Shown here one piece after another: positions 18,476 to 27,006 of a stretch of DNA of 64,000 bases. The notes beneath the pieces are model-generated. The model had not been told where the DNA came from and searched no databases. It worked only from the letters and a program-made list of their open reading frames with translations. The translations under genes were made by a program, and so were the position numbers. Numbering within the stretch: the first letter of the stretch is position 1; each line of letters starts with the position of its first letter. Where the stretch lies: contig JADZDD010000035.1 of assembly GCA_020851235.1 (NCBI GenBank), forward strand, positions 248,001 through 312,000, in the 5' to 3' direction. The stretch is from Burkholderiales bacterium. Lineage in GTDB: Bacteria > Pseudomonadota > Gammaproteobacteria > Burkholderiales > Casimicrobiaceae.

Positions 18476-19786
18476 CTATCGAACATCACTAATCAGACCG
18501 ACGGCGAGCGTCGGGAAGATCGCAACGAGCGCGAGCACGACGAGCATGATCACGACGTAGGGAAGCGCGCCGACGATGATTCGCTCGAGACTGACGTCAC
18601 GCACGACACCCTGGACGACGAACAGGTTGAGGCCGACGGGTGGTGTAATCAACGCCATCTCCATGTTGATCGTGAGGATGATCCCAAACCAGATGAGGTC
18701 CCAACCGAACACCGTAATGATCGGGATCAAGATCGGCGTGGTGATGACGATGATCGACAGCGTCTCCATGAAGCAGCCGAGAAAGATCAAGAGGAGGTTG
18801 ATCGCGATGAAGACGAGCCATGGCGACACGTCGAGCTGCGCGACCGTACGGGACAGGACGGGTGCCACCTGGGTCGCCGTCATCGCATAACCAAAGACCA
18901 TCGCACCGGCGATGATCATCAGCACCATCACGCTTCCTCGTGCGGTCTCCTCCAGGATGGTCCGCAGCTTCTGGAGGCTGAGCTCGCGATAGATCGCCCC
19001 CGACAGGATCAGGCTTGCGAATGCGCCGAGCGCCGCAGCCTCGGTGGGCGTTGCGATTCCCTGGTAGATCGAACCCAGGATGATCCAGATGAGAACGGCA
19101 ATCGGGCCGACGTGTCGCAATGCGAGCAACCGATCGCGCCACGTGACGCGGGCATCTGCCGTTGGATGCCTGAACTGCGCCCGCTCGCGGAATGCGTTGA
19201 TGATCTGGTAGCTGATGAATGCTCCAGCCATCAGGAGACCGGGCACGATCCCCGCAATGAAGAGTTTCCCGATCGACTGCTCGGCGACGATCCCGTAGAC
19301 GATCATCGGGATGCTCGGCGGTATCAGGATGCCCAAAGTGCCACCGGCAGCGACCGCGCCGCACGACGTGCTGTCGCGATAACCGAAACGGCGCATCTCG
19401 TTGACGGAGAATCGGCCGATAGCCCCGGCGGTGGCGACGCTCGACCCGGAGACGGCAGCCATGATGGTGCAGGCGAGCGTGGTGGCGACGATGAGGCCAC
19501 CGGGAACTCCGTGCATCAGGGTGGCGAGCGAGCTGTAGAGGCGTGAGCCCATCCCCGACACGGAGATGATCGCCCCCATCAGGATGAACAGGGGTACGGC
19601 CGTCAGGGTGAAGCTCGTGATGGAGCCCCACAGCGTGGGCGCGATGAGGCCGAGGGCGTCGACGCCACCCCCTTGGAGAAACAGTGCGGCAATCCCCACG
19701 GCAAACAGACCGAACGCAACCGGGACACCGATGGCGAGCAGCGCGATGAGCGCCCCAAACATCGCCAAGCCGACCCAGATCTCCAT
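18476..19786 (-). CDS. dctM: TRAP transporter large permease (DctM type)
   Basis: The 436-residue, highly hydrophobic protein is the 12-helix channel subunit of a tripartite ATP-independent periplasmic transporter, driven by sodium or proton gradient. It carries VPVAFGLFAVGIAALFL, PLFILMGAIIS, GTLGILIPPSIPMIVYG, IYQGIATPTEAAALGAFASL and LLIFLGCFMETLSIIVITTPIL, all typical DctM stretches. It is the last gene of the leftward mutase operon, 37 bases after dctQ, and its end is close to the IS256 remnant. Confidence 0.95.
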   Translation of the reverse strand: MEIWVGLAMFGALIALLAIGVPVAFGLFAVGIAALFLQGGGVDALGLIAPTLWGSITSFTLTAVPLFILMGAIISVSGMGSRLYSSLATLMHGVPGGLIVATTLACTIMAAVSGSSVATAGAIGRFSVNEMRRFGYRDSTSCGAVAAGGTLGILIPPSIPMIVYGIVAEQSIGKLFIAGIVPGLLMAGAFISYQIINAFRERAQFRHPTADARVTWRDRLLALRHVGPIAVLIWIILGSIYQGIATPTEAAALGAFASLILSGAIYRELSLQKLRTILEETARGSVMVLMIIAGAMVFGYAMTATQVAPVLSRTVAQLDVSPWLVFIAINLLLIFLGCFMETLSIIVITTPILIPIITVFGWDLIWFGIILTINMEMALITPPVGLNLFVVQGVVRDVSLERIIVGALPYVVIMLVVLALVAIFPTLAVGLISDVR

Positions 19787-19823
19787 GCGATCTTCCCGTG
19801 AACTCGATCGGCTGCGCGATTGC

Positions 19824-20357
19824 TCAGATGGTGCCGCTTCGTTCGCGAGCGATGATCAAGACGACCTGCATGAGAAGCAGCCACGCCATGCCAACTGCCA
19901 GGAACGAGTACGGAATCCACAGCGCGACTTCGACGAGGCCCCACGATTTCTCGCCGCTGGTGTAGGCGTCCCACCAGAACATGCCGCTCAGCCAGGTCAG
20001 GGTCGCCAGGGTTGCGATGACGACGACGTCGGCGGTGCGCACGAGCGCGCGTCTCGTGCGCGGTCCGACCCGCGTCAGCACGACGTCGACGTGGACGTGC
20101 GCGCCCTGGGAGAGGGCGTATGCCGCACCCACGAATGTGATGAATGCCATCAGGTACACCGACAGGTCATTGACCCATGCCGTCGTTATCCCCAACAGCG
20201 TGCGGTTGATGACTTCGATGGTGACGAGGACGGCGATCAGGAAGGCGGCGGCGCCGACGGCAACTCCAGACATTCGCGTGGCGCGAGCAAACCACCCCCG
20301 ACCCTCACTGCCATCGGGGGCGGCGTCGGTACCGCCGTCTGTCACGTTGACGGTCAC
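19824..20357 (-). CDS. dctQ: TRAP transporter small permease (DctQ type)
   Basis: The 177-residue protein has four predicted membrane segments (around AVGAAAFLIAVLVTIEVINR, LSVYLMAFITFVGAAYAL, VVVIATLATLTWLSGMFWW and IPYSFLAVGMAWLLLMQVVL) and the DctQ signature W-V-N-D-L-S-V-Y-L with G-A-H-V-H-V-D. It scaffolds the large permease. Its ATG overlaps the dctP stop by 4 bases. Confidence 0.92.
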   Translation of the reverse strand: MTVNVTDGGTDAAPDGSEGRGWFARATRMSGVAVGAAAFLIAVLVTIEVINRTLLGITTAWVNDLSVYLMAFITFVGAAYALSQGAHVHVDVVLTRVGPRTRRALVRTADVVVIATLATLTWLSGMFWWDAYTSGEKSWGLVEVALWIPYSFLAVGMAWLLLMQVVLIIARERSGTI

Positions 20358-21367
20358 TTCGTGAACCGGCTGCTGTCGCGGATCAACTCTTCGCCACCGG
20401 GAATGTCCTTCGCAAACTTGGTGAAGCTGTGCTGGGCGAACCAGGCTTGCCAGTTCTTCCAGTCGACCTCGCTCATCTTCTCGACCTTGACGCCCTTGTC
20501 GGCAAACAGCTTGGCGACACGGGAGTCCTCCCTCTTGGCTCCCTCGAGAGCCGCCTGTTCGAGGCTCGCGCCGACCTCCAGCATGATCTTCTGCTGCTCA
20601 GGGCTGAGCTTGTTCCACGTCTTCATGCTGATGGCGATGGGCTCGATCGTGAAGTAGACACTGAAGTCCTCCGGTGAGACGTAATACTTCGCCACCTCGT
20701 AGATCCGATACGCCCCAAACGAACCGGACGACGTCCACATGCCGTCGAGGAGCCCGAGTTGCATCGCGCTGTAGTTCTCGGACGAGGGCATCGAAACGGT
20801 ACTGGCCCCTGCCTGTTGCAGGGCATACTCCATGAACTTGCCTGCCGCACGAAGCTTCAATCCGGACACGTCCTCGTGCTTGTGGATCGCCTTCTTCGTC
20901 GACGCCACACCACCCGAAATCTGGATCCACGACAGCGTCTTGAAACCGAATGCCTCGGCCTTCTGTTCGAGCCGCTTCCACGCCTCGGAGGTGCGAAATG
21001 CGAAGACGTCGTCATGTGTCTTCCAAAGCCCGGGGAGCAACACCAGATTCATCTCCGGAATGGCTCCTGCTGCGTAGATATACGGGTACACCGCGAGGTC
21101 GACCGTCCCGTTCTTGAGGGCCGTGTGTGTGGCTCCGGCCTTCACGAGAGACTCCGCCGGAAACACCGTGATCTTGATCTGCCCGTTCGAGCGCTTCTCG
21201 ACCTCCTGAACGAACTTGGTGGCAGTCGCGATCACATAGTCTGCTTCGTCTTGCGGCCACTGGTGCGCCAGCTTGAGGTTCAGGACCTGCGCCGAAGCGG
21301 CCCCGCACATCGCCAGCATCGCAGTTGCGAGGAACCCCCGAACCGTCATGCGAAATCTCGTGCTCAT
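20354..21367 (-). CDS. dctP: TRAP transporter solute receptor (DctP type)
   Basis: The 337-residue periplasmic receptor has a signal peptide ending near GAASAQ, then the DctP pattern LNLKLAHQWPQDEADYVIATATKF, IKITVFPAESLVKAGATHTALKNG and a C-terminal helix rich in charged residues. The arginine in LRAAGKF corresponds to the residue that usually pairs with the ligand carboxylate, so an organic acid is the likely cargo. GGAGG at 21373-21377 picks ATG 21367 over an ATG 12 bases upstream. It follows the MeaB-type gene after 38 bases and is the cargo-binding part of the mutase operon's importer. Confidence 0.92.
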   Translation of the reverse strand: MSTRFRMTVRGFLATAMLAMCGAASAQVLNLKLAHQWPQDEADYVIATATKFVQEVEKRSNGQIKITVFPAESLVKAGATHTALKNGTVDLAVYPYIYAAGAIPEMNLVLLPGLWKTHDDVFAFRTSEAWKRLEQKAEAFGFKTLSWIQISGGVASTKKAIHKHEDVSGLKLRAAGKFMEYALQQAGASTVSMPSSENYSAMQLGLLDGMWTSSGSFGAYRIYEVAKYYVSPEDFSVYFTIEPIAISMKTWNKLSPEQQKIMLEVGASLEQAALEGAKREDSRVAKLFADKGVKVEKMSEVDWKNWQAWFAQHSFTKFAKDIPGGEELIRDSSRFTK

Positions 21368-21405
21368 GTGTGCCTCCATCGTGTCGCGGTTGAAAAATAC
21401 CAGCG

Positions 21406-22317
21406 TTAGCCTCGTCCTCTCGGTGATTCGATCAGACGCGTGAGCAGATCGCGGTAGACGATCGCCGGGTGCTCGGCGAAACGGGACGCGGGCAGGCTGC
21501 CCAGGACTTCGCTTAGCCGGCGCACGGCGAGCATGTGCACCCGGTAGCGGTTGAAGCGGCACCGACGCTCGAGCTCGCCACCCGATCGCACGCTCTTCGC
21601 AAGGGCGTCGTCGATCATTCCGCTCAACTCGTGCAGGCCCTTGTCGTCGTCGTGGCGGACGAGAACGATGGGTGGCGAGGATCTCGCCCGCCGGCGCCCG
21701 AGCACCGATCGAAGGTCGTTTGCGGTCGCTTCCGCACCGGGGAGATCCGCCTTGTTCACCACGATCACGTCGGCGGTCTCGATGATCCCGGCTTTCATCG
21801 CCTGAACGACATCCCCCGAGCCCGGCATCAGGACGAGAAGCTCGACGTCCGCCAGTTGGCGTATCGCGTATTCGGACTGGCCAACTCCGACCGTCTCGAT
21901 GATGATCTCCGCAAAGCCAAAGCCATCGATCGTCGCAAGGACCTCGGGCAGGTTGTCGCTCAGGCCATCCTGCGTCTGCCCACTCGCCAGCGAACGGATA
22001 TAGATTCGCGGATCGTCCGCGACGGTATCCATGCGGATCCGATCCCCGAGAAGAGACCCACGGCTGTTTGGGCTGGTGGGGTCGATCGCGATCACGGCCA
22101 AGGGGGCCACGCGCTCCACCCGATGGCGTGCGAGTCTCGCAACGAGCGAACTCTTGCCCACCCCCGGGGGGCCGGTCACGCCGATGCGGGGCGCTGCCGA
22201 GTGGGAGACTTCGGCGTCCTGCAGCGTCGCGTCGACACTCGCGCGCACCACCTGACTCAACGAACGCGCGAGCGCACGACGGTCGATGCCCAGCGGTGTC
22301 GATGTTTCGTCGCTCAT
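21406..22317 (-). CDS. MeaB/ArgK-type G-protein chaperone of a B12-dependent mutase
   Basis: The 303-residue P-loop GTPase has Walker A in GVTGPPGVGKSSLVARL, the DPTSPNSRGSLLGDRIRM run with the switch residues, ETVGVGQSEYAI (Walker B region) and NKADLPGAEA for guanine. MeaB proteins load and protect the adenosylcobalamin cofactor of acyl-CoA mutases. Its gene overlaps the CoA transferase gene by 4 bases and shares the operon with both mutase subunits, so it is surely dedicated to that mutase. Confidence 0.95.
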   Translation of the reverse strand: MSDETSTPLGIDRRALARSLSQVVRASVDATLQDAEVSHSAAPRIGVTGPPGVGKSSLVARLARHRVERVAPLAVIAIDPTSPNSRGSLLGDRIRMDTVADDPRIYIRSLASGQTQDGLSDNLPEVLATIDGFGFAEIIIETVGVGQSEYAIRQLADVELLVLMPGSGDVVQAMKAGIIETADVIVVNKADLPGAEATANDLRSVLGRRRARSSPPIVLVRHDDDKGLHELSGMIDDALAKSVRSGGELERRCRFNRYRVHMLAVRRLSEVLGSLPASRFAEHPAIVYRDLLTRLIESPRGRG

Positions 22318-23438
22318 TCTGCACGATTCAAGACAGCGCCATCGTGTTCCCCCAACTTCGGAGGTGCCCGGTACTCATCTGTCACGCCTGAAAGCTTGAT
22401 CGGATTGCCAACGACTCGAATCTTCCCTTCGCCGGATGCAATGTCCGCAACCATCCCGCGTGCACGCGTGTGCTCGCTCGCCAGCGCGAGGTCGAGGCTT
22501 TCGACGTCCGCCACGACGATGCCAAGCGGTGCGAGCCTCGATACCCAGTGCCTGGCGGTGTCCGCGGCAAGCACTTCGGCGATCTGCTCCAGAACGAGCG
22601 CGCGATTTGCGCGTCGGGCCTGCATCGTCGCGAAACACGAGTCGTCGATCCATTCCGGCTTCTTGATCTCCTCGCAGAAGAGCTTCCAGAAGCGGTCATG
22701 CGTGATGAACAGCGTGAGCCAGCCGTCCTGGGTAGGGAAGATCTGGGCGGGGACGATGTAAGGATGCGCCGAGTTCGCGTGGCGCTCCGGTCGCTCGGCA
22801 ACATTCAACCAGGCCCCCGCCAAGTAGTTCAGCTGGGAGAGCATCACGTCATACATCGCGATGTCGACTTGCCCGCCCTTTCCCTCCACGAGCTTCGCCA
22901 GGAGGCCGACCGCCCCCATGATCCCGGCCGAATTGTCGACCGCGGAGTAACCGGTCTTGGTCGGTGGGTCGTCGGGATCTCCGGTCAGCGCCATGACGCC
23001 GGTCAGCGCCTGGATGACATAGTCGTAGGCGGGTCGCTCGGCAAAGGGGCTGTCCAACCCATAGCCCGTGAGGGCCACGCAGACGATCCTCGGGTTCGCG
23101 GATTTCAGTGTGTCGTAGGTCAAGCCAAGCTTGCGAATCGCACCCGGACGAAGGTTGGTGATCAATCCAGCAGCCGTCCGCGCGAGATCGAAAAGATCAG
23201 CCCGGCCGCGCTCGGACGCAAGGTCCAGGACGATGCTCTTCTTGTTGCGATTGAGACTCGCGAAGTACATGTCGTGACCACCGACACGATGCGGACTGAT
23301 CGACCTCGCGATATCTCCCTCCCGCGGCTCGATCTTGATGACTTCGGCCCCGAGGTCGGCAAGAAGCATCCCGCAGTACGGTCCCATCAGCATGTGGCCG
23401 ACTTCGATGATCCGCTTGCCGGTGAGCGGGCGGCTCAT
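22314..23438 (-). CDS. CaiB/BaiF family (class III) CoA transferase, mutase operon
   Basis: The 374-residue protein starts IIEVGHMLMGPYCGMLLADLGAEVIKIEP, the family hallmark, and has SLNRNKKSIVLDL, TNLRPGAIRKLGL, and the Asp nucleophile region YSAVDNSAGIMGA. Class III CoA transferases move CoA between carboxylic acids through an aspartyl anhydride. It sits between the mutase small subunit and MeaB with 4-base overlaps on both sides, so it probably makes the mutase's acyl-CoA substrate from the acid delivered by the TRAP system, or recovers CoA from the product. Confidence 0.93.
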   Translation of the reverse strand: MSRPLTGKRIIEVGHMLMGPYCGMLLADLGAEVIKIEPREGDIARSISPHRVGGHDMYFASLNRNKKSIVLDLASERGRADLFDLARTAAGLITNLRPGAIRKLGLTYDTLKSANPRIVCVALTGYGLDSPFAERPAYDYVIQALTGVMALTGDPDDPPTKTGYSAVDNSAGIMGAVGLLAKLVEGKGGQVDIAMYDVMLSQLNYLAGAWLNVAERPERHANSAHPYIVPAQIFPTQDGWLTLFITHDRFWKLFCEEIKKPEWIDDSCFATMQARRANRALVLEQIAEVLAADTARHWVSRLAPLGIVVADVESLDLALASEHTRARGMVADIASGEGKIRVVGNPIKLSGVTDEYRAPPKLGEHDGAVLNRAE

Positions 23439-23854
23439 GACAGCAGCTCGGCCACACTGGCGATGACGTCGTCGAGTGGAATCTCGCTGGTGTAAACGCC
23501 GCGCACGCCCTTCGCTCGGAGCGTGCTCTGGTCGTCGGCGGGGATCGTACCCCCGACGAACACGGGAATGTCTTCGGCACCGAGCGTGCGGAGCTCCTCG
23601 AGGGTCTGCGTGACGAGCTCGTTGTGGCTCCCCGAAAGAATGGACAGGCCCACGGCATCGACGTCCTCGTCGACCGCCACCCGGGCGATGAAGCCCGGCG
23701 CCTTGCGCAGACCGGTATAGATAACGTCGGCGCCGGCGTCGCGCAGCGCGAGCGCGATCACCTTGGCCCCCACATCGTGCCCGTCGAGGCCGGGCTTCGC
23801 AATGAGGATTCGCTTGCCCTGCAACGACGGTGGCCTGGCGGCTGTGGCGTTCAT
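23435..23854 (-). CDS. Acyl-CoA mutase small subunit, cobalamin-binding
   Basis: The 139-residue protein is a stand-alone B12-binding domain: RILIAKPGLDGHDVGAKVIA contains the D-x-H-x-x-G motif whose His replaces dimethylbenzimidazole as lower axial ligand, followed by LSILSGSHNELV and IPVFVGGTIPADDQ, which line the nucleotide-tail pocket. I chose the ATG at 23854, which overlaps the large-subunit stop as ATGA. Together the two genes encode a mutase split in the manner of archaeal methylmalonyl-CoA, isobutyryl-CoA and 2-hydroxyisobutyryl-CoA mutases. Confidence 0.95.
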   Translation of the reverse strand: MNATAARPPSLQGKRILIAKPGLDGHDVGAKVIALALRDAGADVIYTGLRKAPGFIARVAVDEDVDAVGLSILSGSHNELVTQTLEELRTLGAEDIPVFVGGTIPADDQSTLRAKGVRGVYTSEIPLDDVIASVAELLS

Positions 23855-25476
23855 AGGCGGACCGGCTCCCGAAACTCTCCCCACTGCGCCTTCAGGCGAG
23901 CGACCATTTCACCCACCGTGGCATACGCATGGCAGCAGTCGATCAAGTACGGCATGAGGTTCTCCTCGTCCTTGACGCAGGCCGCTTCGAGGCGGTCGAG
24001 CGTTCGCGTGACGGCGGTCGCGTCGCGGCGGTGGCGGGTGACGTCCAGCTTCTCGAGCACCCGGCGGCTCACTTCAGGGTCGAGGTGAAATACTTCACCC
24101 GGCGCGGCGGACTGGTCGTCGCGGCGGAAGCAGTTCACCCCGACCACGGGCAGGGCGCCGCTGTCGATCTGCTGCTTTCTCTCGTGCGCGCGCTGAGCAA
24201 CGCGCTGCTGCATCCAGCCATCCTCGATGGCCTTGATCGTTCCACCGTAATCGTCGACTTCCTTCATGAGCGCGTCGATGCAGCGCTCCATCTCATCGGT
24301 CAGGTACTCGGTGTAGTAACTGCCGCCGAGCGGATCGACCGTACGTGCGATGCCGCTCTCGTGCGCGACGATCTGCTGCGTGCGTAATGCAAGCTCGGCT
24401 GCGAACTCGGTGGGAATCTGAAACGGCTCGTCGTAGGCGCAGGTGAAGATCGACTGCGCGCCACCAAGGACCGCAGCCATCGTCTCGATCGATACGCGGA
24501 CCACGTTGTTGTAGGGCTGCGGCGCGACCAGGGACGAGCCCCCGCAGACAACGCCGAAGCGGAACATCTGGGCCTTCGGATCGGTAACCGCGTACCGCTC
24601 CCGCAGCAGCCGGGCCCAGACGCGCCGCCCTGCCCGGAACTTCGCGACCTCCTCGAAGAGGTCCATGTGCACGTAGAAGAAGAACGACAGCCGTTTCGCA
24701 AAGCTGTCGACCTCGCCACCGCGGCGCAACAACTCGTCGACGTAGGCGAGTCCGTTGGACAGCGTGAATGCCATCTCCTCCGCCGCGGTGCACCCGGCAT
24801 CGCGCATGTGCGCGCCGGCGATGGAAATGGTGTTGAAACGCGGCGTCTCGCGATTGCCAAAGAGGATCGTGTCCGCGATCAAGCGCATCGACGGCGCCAC
24901 CGGGAAAATCCATGTGCCGCGCGCAACGTATTCCTTCAAGATGTCGTTCTGTATGGTGCCGGTCAGCCTCTCGCGCGGGATGCCGTTTCGGTCGGCGCAC
25001 GCGATGTACATGGCGTAGATGATCGCTGCCGTTCCATTGATGGTGAACGACGTCGAAATCCGGGACAGATCGATTCCCGCGAACAGGAGTTCCATCTCCG
25101 AGAGATTCGACAGCGAGACGCCGACCTTTCCGATCTCGGGTCGCGCCATCGGATCGGAGGGATCCAATCCGCATTGTGTCGGCAGGTCCAGCGCCACCGA
25201 CAGGCCGGTTTGGCCGCGATCGAGCAAGAATCGGTAACGCGCGTTGGATTCCTCCGGCGTACCGAAGCCGGAGTATTGGCGCATCGTCCACATGCGCCCA
25301 CGGTAGCCGTCGGGGAATATCCCGCGGGTGAACGGATAGCGCCCGGGCAGGCCTGAGTCCCGCGTCCGCGGCGTGTCAGGCGTCGCAACGACAGGCGCCT
25401 CGATTCCCGAGCGATTGGATGACGATGACACCTGCGACTCGCCGCCCGCGGCGGCACGATCCTTGGCAGCGCTCAT
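23851..25476 (-). CDS. B12-dependent acyl-CoA mutase large subunit with atypical active site
   Basis: The 541-residue protein is the TIM-barrel subunit of the methylmalonyl-CoA mutase family: MWTMRQYSGFGTPEESNARY, GLSVALDLPTQCGLD, TGTIQNDILKEYVARGTW, AHMRDAG, KRLSFFF and TVDPLGGSYYTEYLTDEME. Compared with P. shermanii MutB from memory, Tyr68 (MutB Tyr89), Arg186 (Arg207), His223 (His244), Arg262/Ser264 (Arg283/Ser285) and Gln341 (Gln361) are kept. However Tyr243 is Ala222, His328 is Gly308, Gln330 is Val310, and the S-L-H-T-N motif reads S-I-F-T-C. The pocket is therefore remodelled, and the substrate is unlikely to be plain methylmalonyl-CoA. A 40-residue variable N-terminus precedes the core. 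It overlaps both neighbours by 4 bases. Confidence 0.93.
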   Translation of the reverse strand: MSAAKDRAAAGGESQVSSSSNRSGIEAPVVATPDTPRTRDSGLPGRYPFTRGIFPDGYRGRMWTMRQYSGFGTPEESNARYRFLLDRGQTGLSVALDLPTQCGLDPSDPMARPEIGKVGVSLSNLSEMELLFAGIDLSRISTSFTINGTAAIIYAMYIACADRNGIPRERLTGTIQNDILKEYVARGTWIFPVAPSMRLIADTILFGNRETPRFNTISIAGAHMRDAGCTAAEEMAFTLSNGLAYVDELLRRGGEVDSFAKRLSFFFYVHMDLFEEVAKFRAGRRVWARLLRERYAVTDPKAQMFRFGVVCGGSSLVAPQPYNNVVRVSIETMAAVLGGAQSIFTCAYDEPFQIPTEFAAELALRTQQIVAHESGIARTVDPLGGSYYTEYLTDEMERCIDALMKEVDDYGGTIKAIEDGWMQQRVAQRAHERKQQIDSGALPVVGVNCFRRDDQSAAPGEVFHLDPEVSRRVLEKLDVTRHRRDATAVTRTLDRLEAACVKDEENLMPYLIDCCHAYATVGEMVARLKAQWGEFREPVRL

Positions 25477-26261
25477 GCACGACCTCGCCCGATCTGATCC
25501 AGCAAACGGTCCGCGGCTTCCCAATGGTCGGGGTGAATCCAGGTACGGACGAAACTCGTGCGCTCGACCTCCTCTCGCTCGACGCGGGGCAATCCACGAC
25601 GTCCACTTGCGGCGACCGCCTTGAATGCACGAAGGACCTGGGGCGCCTGGGCGCGCATCGGTCCCAGGAAACGTGCGAGGCACGCAGCGAGGGATTCGGC
25701 GCTGTCAGCCACCACGTCGATGAGTCCGATCCGCTTCGCCTCGGGCGCGTCGATGATTCTTGCCTCCACCAGGAGCGACAGTGCAGTGCGGGGTCCGACC
25801 AGATCGACCAGATCGGCTCCCCCACCGAAGCCCGTCGAGATGTTGAGGCGCCCTTGGACAAATCCGATCGTGGCGTGCGCTGCAGCAACGCGGAAGTCGC
25901 ACGCCATGGCCAGTTCTGCACCGCCGCCGACCGCGGTGCCGTTGAGCGCCGCGACCACGGGAACGGGGAACCATCGGATCGCTGCCAACGCGTCATTGCC
26001 GTGCCGGTACAGCGTTGCCGCCTCCTCCTCGCTGCGAAACGCCGCGAACTCCTTCAAATCGCCGCCGGCGGCGAAGCTCTTGTCGCCGGATCCGGTCACG
26101 ACGGCGGCGTGCAGCGACGCGTCGGTCGCGTACGCCTCGAATACCTGCCGAAGCTCCCCGAGGACCGCGCGACTGAGCGGGTTGCGCTTCTCCGGGCGAT
26201 CGACGCGAACGTGCAGCACGCGATCGACAACCTCCACATGGAGACACTCCGGCCGGGTCAT
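25473..26261 (-). CDS. Enoyl-CoA hydratase/isomerase family protein, possibly decarboxylase-like
   Basis: The 262-residue crotonase-fold protein has RPEKRNPLSRAVLGEL, the oxyanion-hole stretch SFAAGGDLKEF and LNGTAVGGGAELAMACDF, with the first catalytic Glu retained. In place of the second catalytic Glu region it reads GFVQGRLNISTGFGGGADLV, which resembles the ethylmalonyl/methylmalonyl-CoA decarboxylase branch (ECHDC1-like: F-x-Q-x-R-L-x-x-x-T-G-x-G-G-G) more than true hydratases. A role beside a mutase would parallel ScpB of the E. coli scpA-argK-scpB-scpC operon. The decarboxylase idea is inference. It overlaps iclR and the mutase gene by 4 bases each. Confidence 0.85.
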   Translation of the reverse strand: MTRPECLHVEVVDRVLHVRVDRPEKRNPLSRAVLGELRQVFEAYATDASLHAAVVTGSGDKSFAAGGDLKEFAAFRSEEEAATLYRHGNDALAAIRWFPVPVVAALNGTAVGGGAELAMACDFRVAAAHATIGFVQGRLNISTGFGGGADLVDLVGPRTALSLLVEARIIDAPEAKRIGLIDVVADSAESLAACLARFLGPMRAQAPQVLRAFKAVAASGRRGLPRVEREEVERTSFVRTWIHPDHWEAADRLLDQIGRGRA

Positions 26262-27001
26262 TGTGGAAAGATCCTTGCGATGGTCCGCTGCGCGTCGAGA
26301 AGGTCGGCGGCATTGGCGTCGATTCGCGTATTCATCCGATGCGTCGGGCCCGCGATCGCGAGACCAAAGACCTCGCCGTGGATGGCAAGGATCACCGCGA
26401 GCGCCGCCACGTCGGAGACGTTCTCACCGTCGGTCATGAAGTAACCGCGCGATCGGCTAAGCGCGAGATCCGCCTCCAGACGCTTCGTGTCGACAAGCGT
26501 CCGGGCGGTGATCGCTGGCAGGCGGTGCGTGCGCAGCCAACCGGCAAGCGCATCCGGCGCAAGCGCGCCGAGCAACGCCTTGCCGATCGAACTCGAATGA
26601 AGAGGCTTGAATTCGCCGGGACTTGCCATGTAGCGAACGGTGTGCAGCCCGGGAATCACCTCGAGATAGAGCACCTGATCGCCCTGCCGCTTGCCGAGGA
26701 TGATCGTCTCGCGCGTCCGGTCGCGCAGCGCGTGCAGGACGGACGCGATGCGCTCCAGGAGAGGATCGTGCCGCACGATCGTTTCGGCAACGTCGAGAAG
26801 GCGCCGCGTCGGATACACGTCCTTGCGGCGTCCGAGCGAGTACAGATACCCGCGATCGAGCAACGTGCGCACGAGGCCATGGCAGCTGCTGACGGGAATG
26901 TGGGCCCGACCTGCGAGTTCCGTGAGCGCCATGGGTCGCCGCGCGATCTCGAAGGCTTCGAAAACCGCAAGCGTGCGATCGGCGGTGCGAACGTAGGCCA
27001 T
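26258..27001 (-). CDS. IclR family transcriptional regulator of the mutase operon
   Basis: The 247-residue protein has the N-terminal winged helix (RTLAVFEAFEIARRPMALTELA, then IPVSSCHGLVRTLLDRGYL) and the C-terminal IclR effector domain (TVRYMASPGEFKPLHSSSIGKALLGAL, and SRSRGYFMTDGENVSDVAALAV). It is the first gene of the operon that runs to dctM, coupled to the next gene by a 4-base overlap. Two palindromes lie just upstream of its ATG, so it probably controls itself and the whole operon in response to the pathway substrate or a CoA ester. Confidence 0.92.
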   Translation of the reverse strand: MAYVRTADRTLAVFEAFEIARRPMALTELAGRAHIPVSSCHGLVRTLLDRGYLYSLGRRKDVYPTRRLLDVAETIVRHDPLLERIASVLHALRDRTRETIILGKRQGDQVLYLEVIPGLHTVRYMASPGEFKPLHSSSIGKALLGALAPDALAGWLRTHRLPAITARTLVDTKRLEADLALSRSRGYFMTDGENVSDVAALAVILAIHGEVFGLAIAGPTHRMNTRIDANAADLLDAQRTIARIFPQ

Positions 27002-27006
27002 TTACG

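Noticed and set aside
21368-27001. Cobalamin riboswitch controlling the B12-mutase operon
   Set aside because: The leaders before iclR and dctP are too short and lack a recognisable B12-box; palindromes suggest protein control instead.
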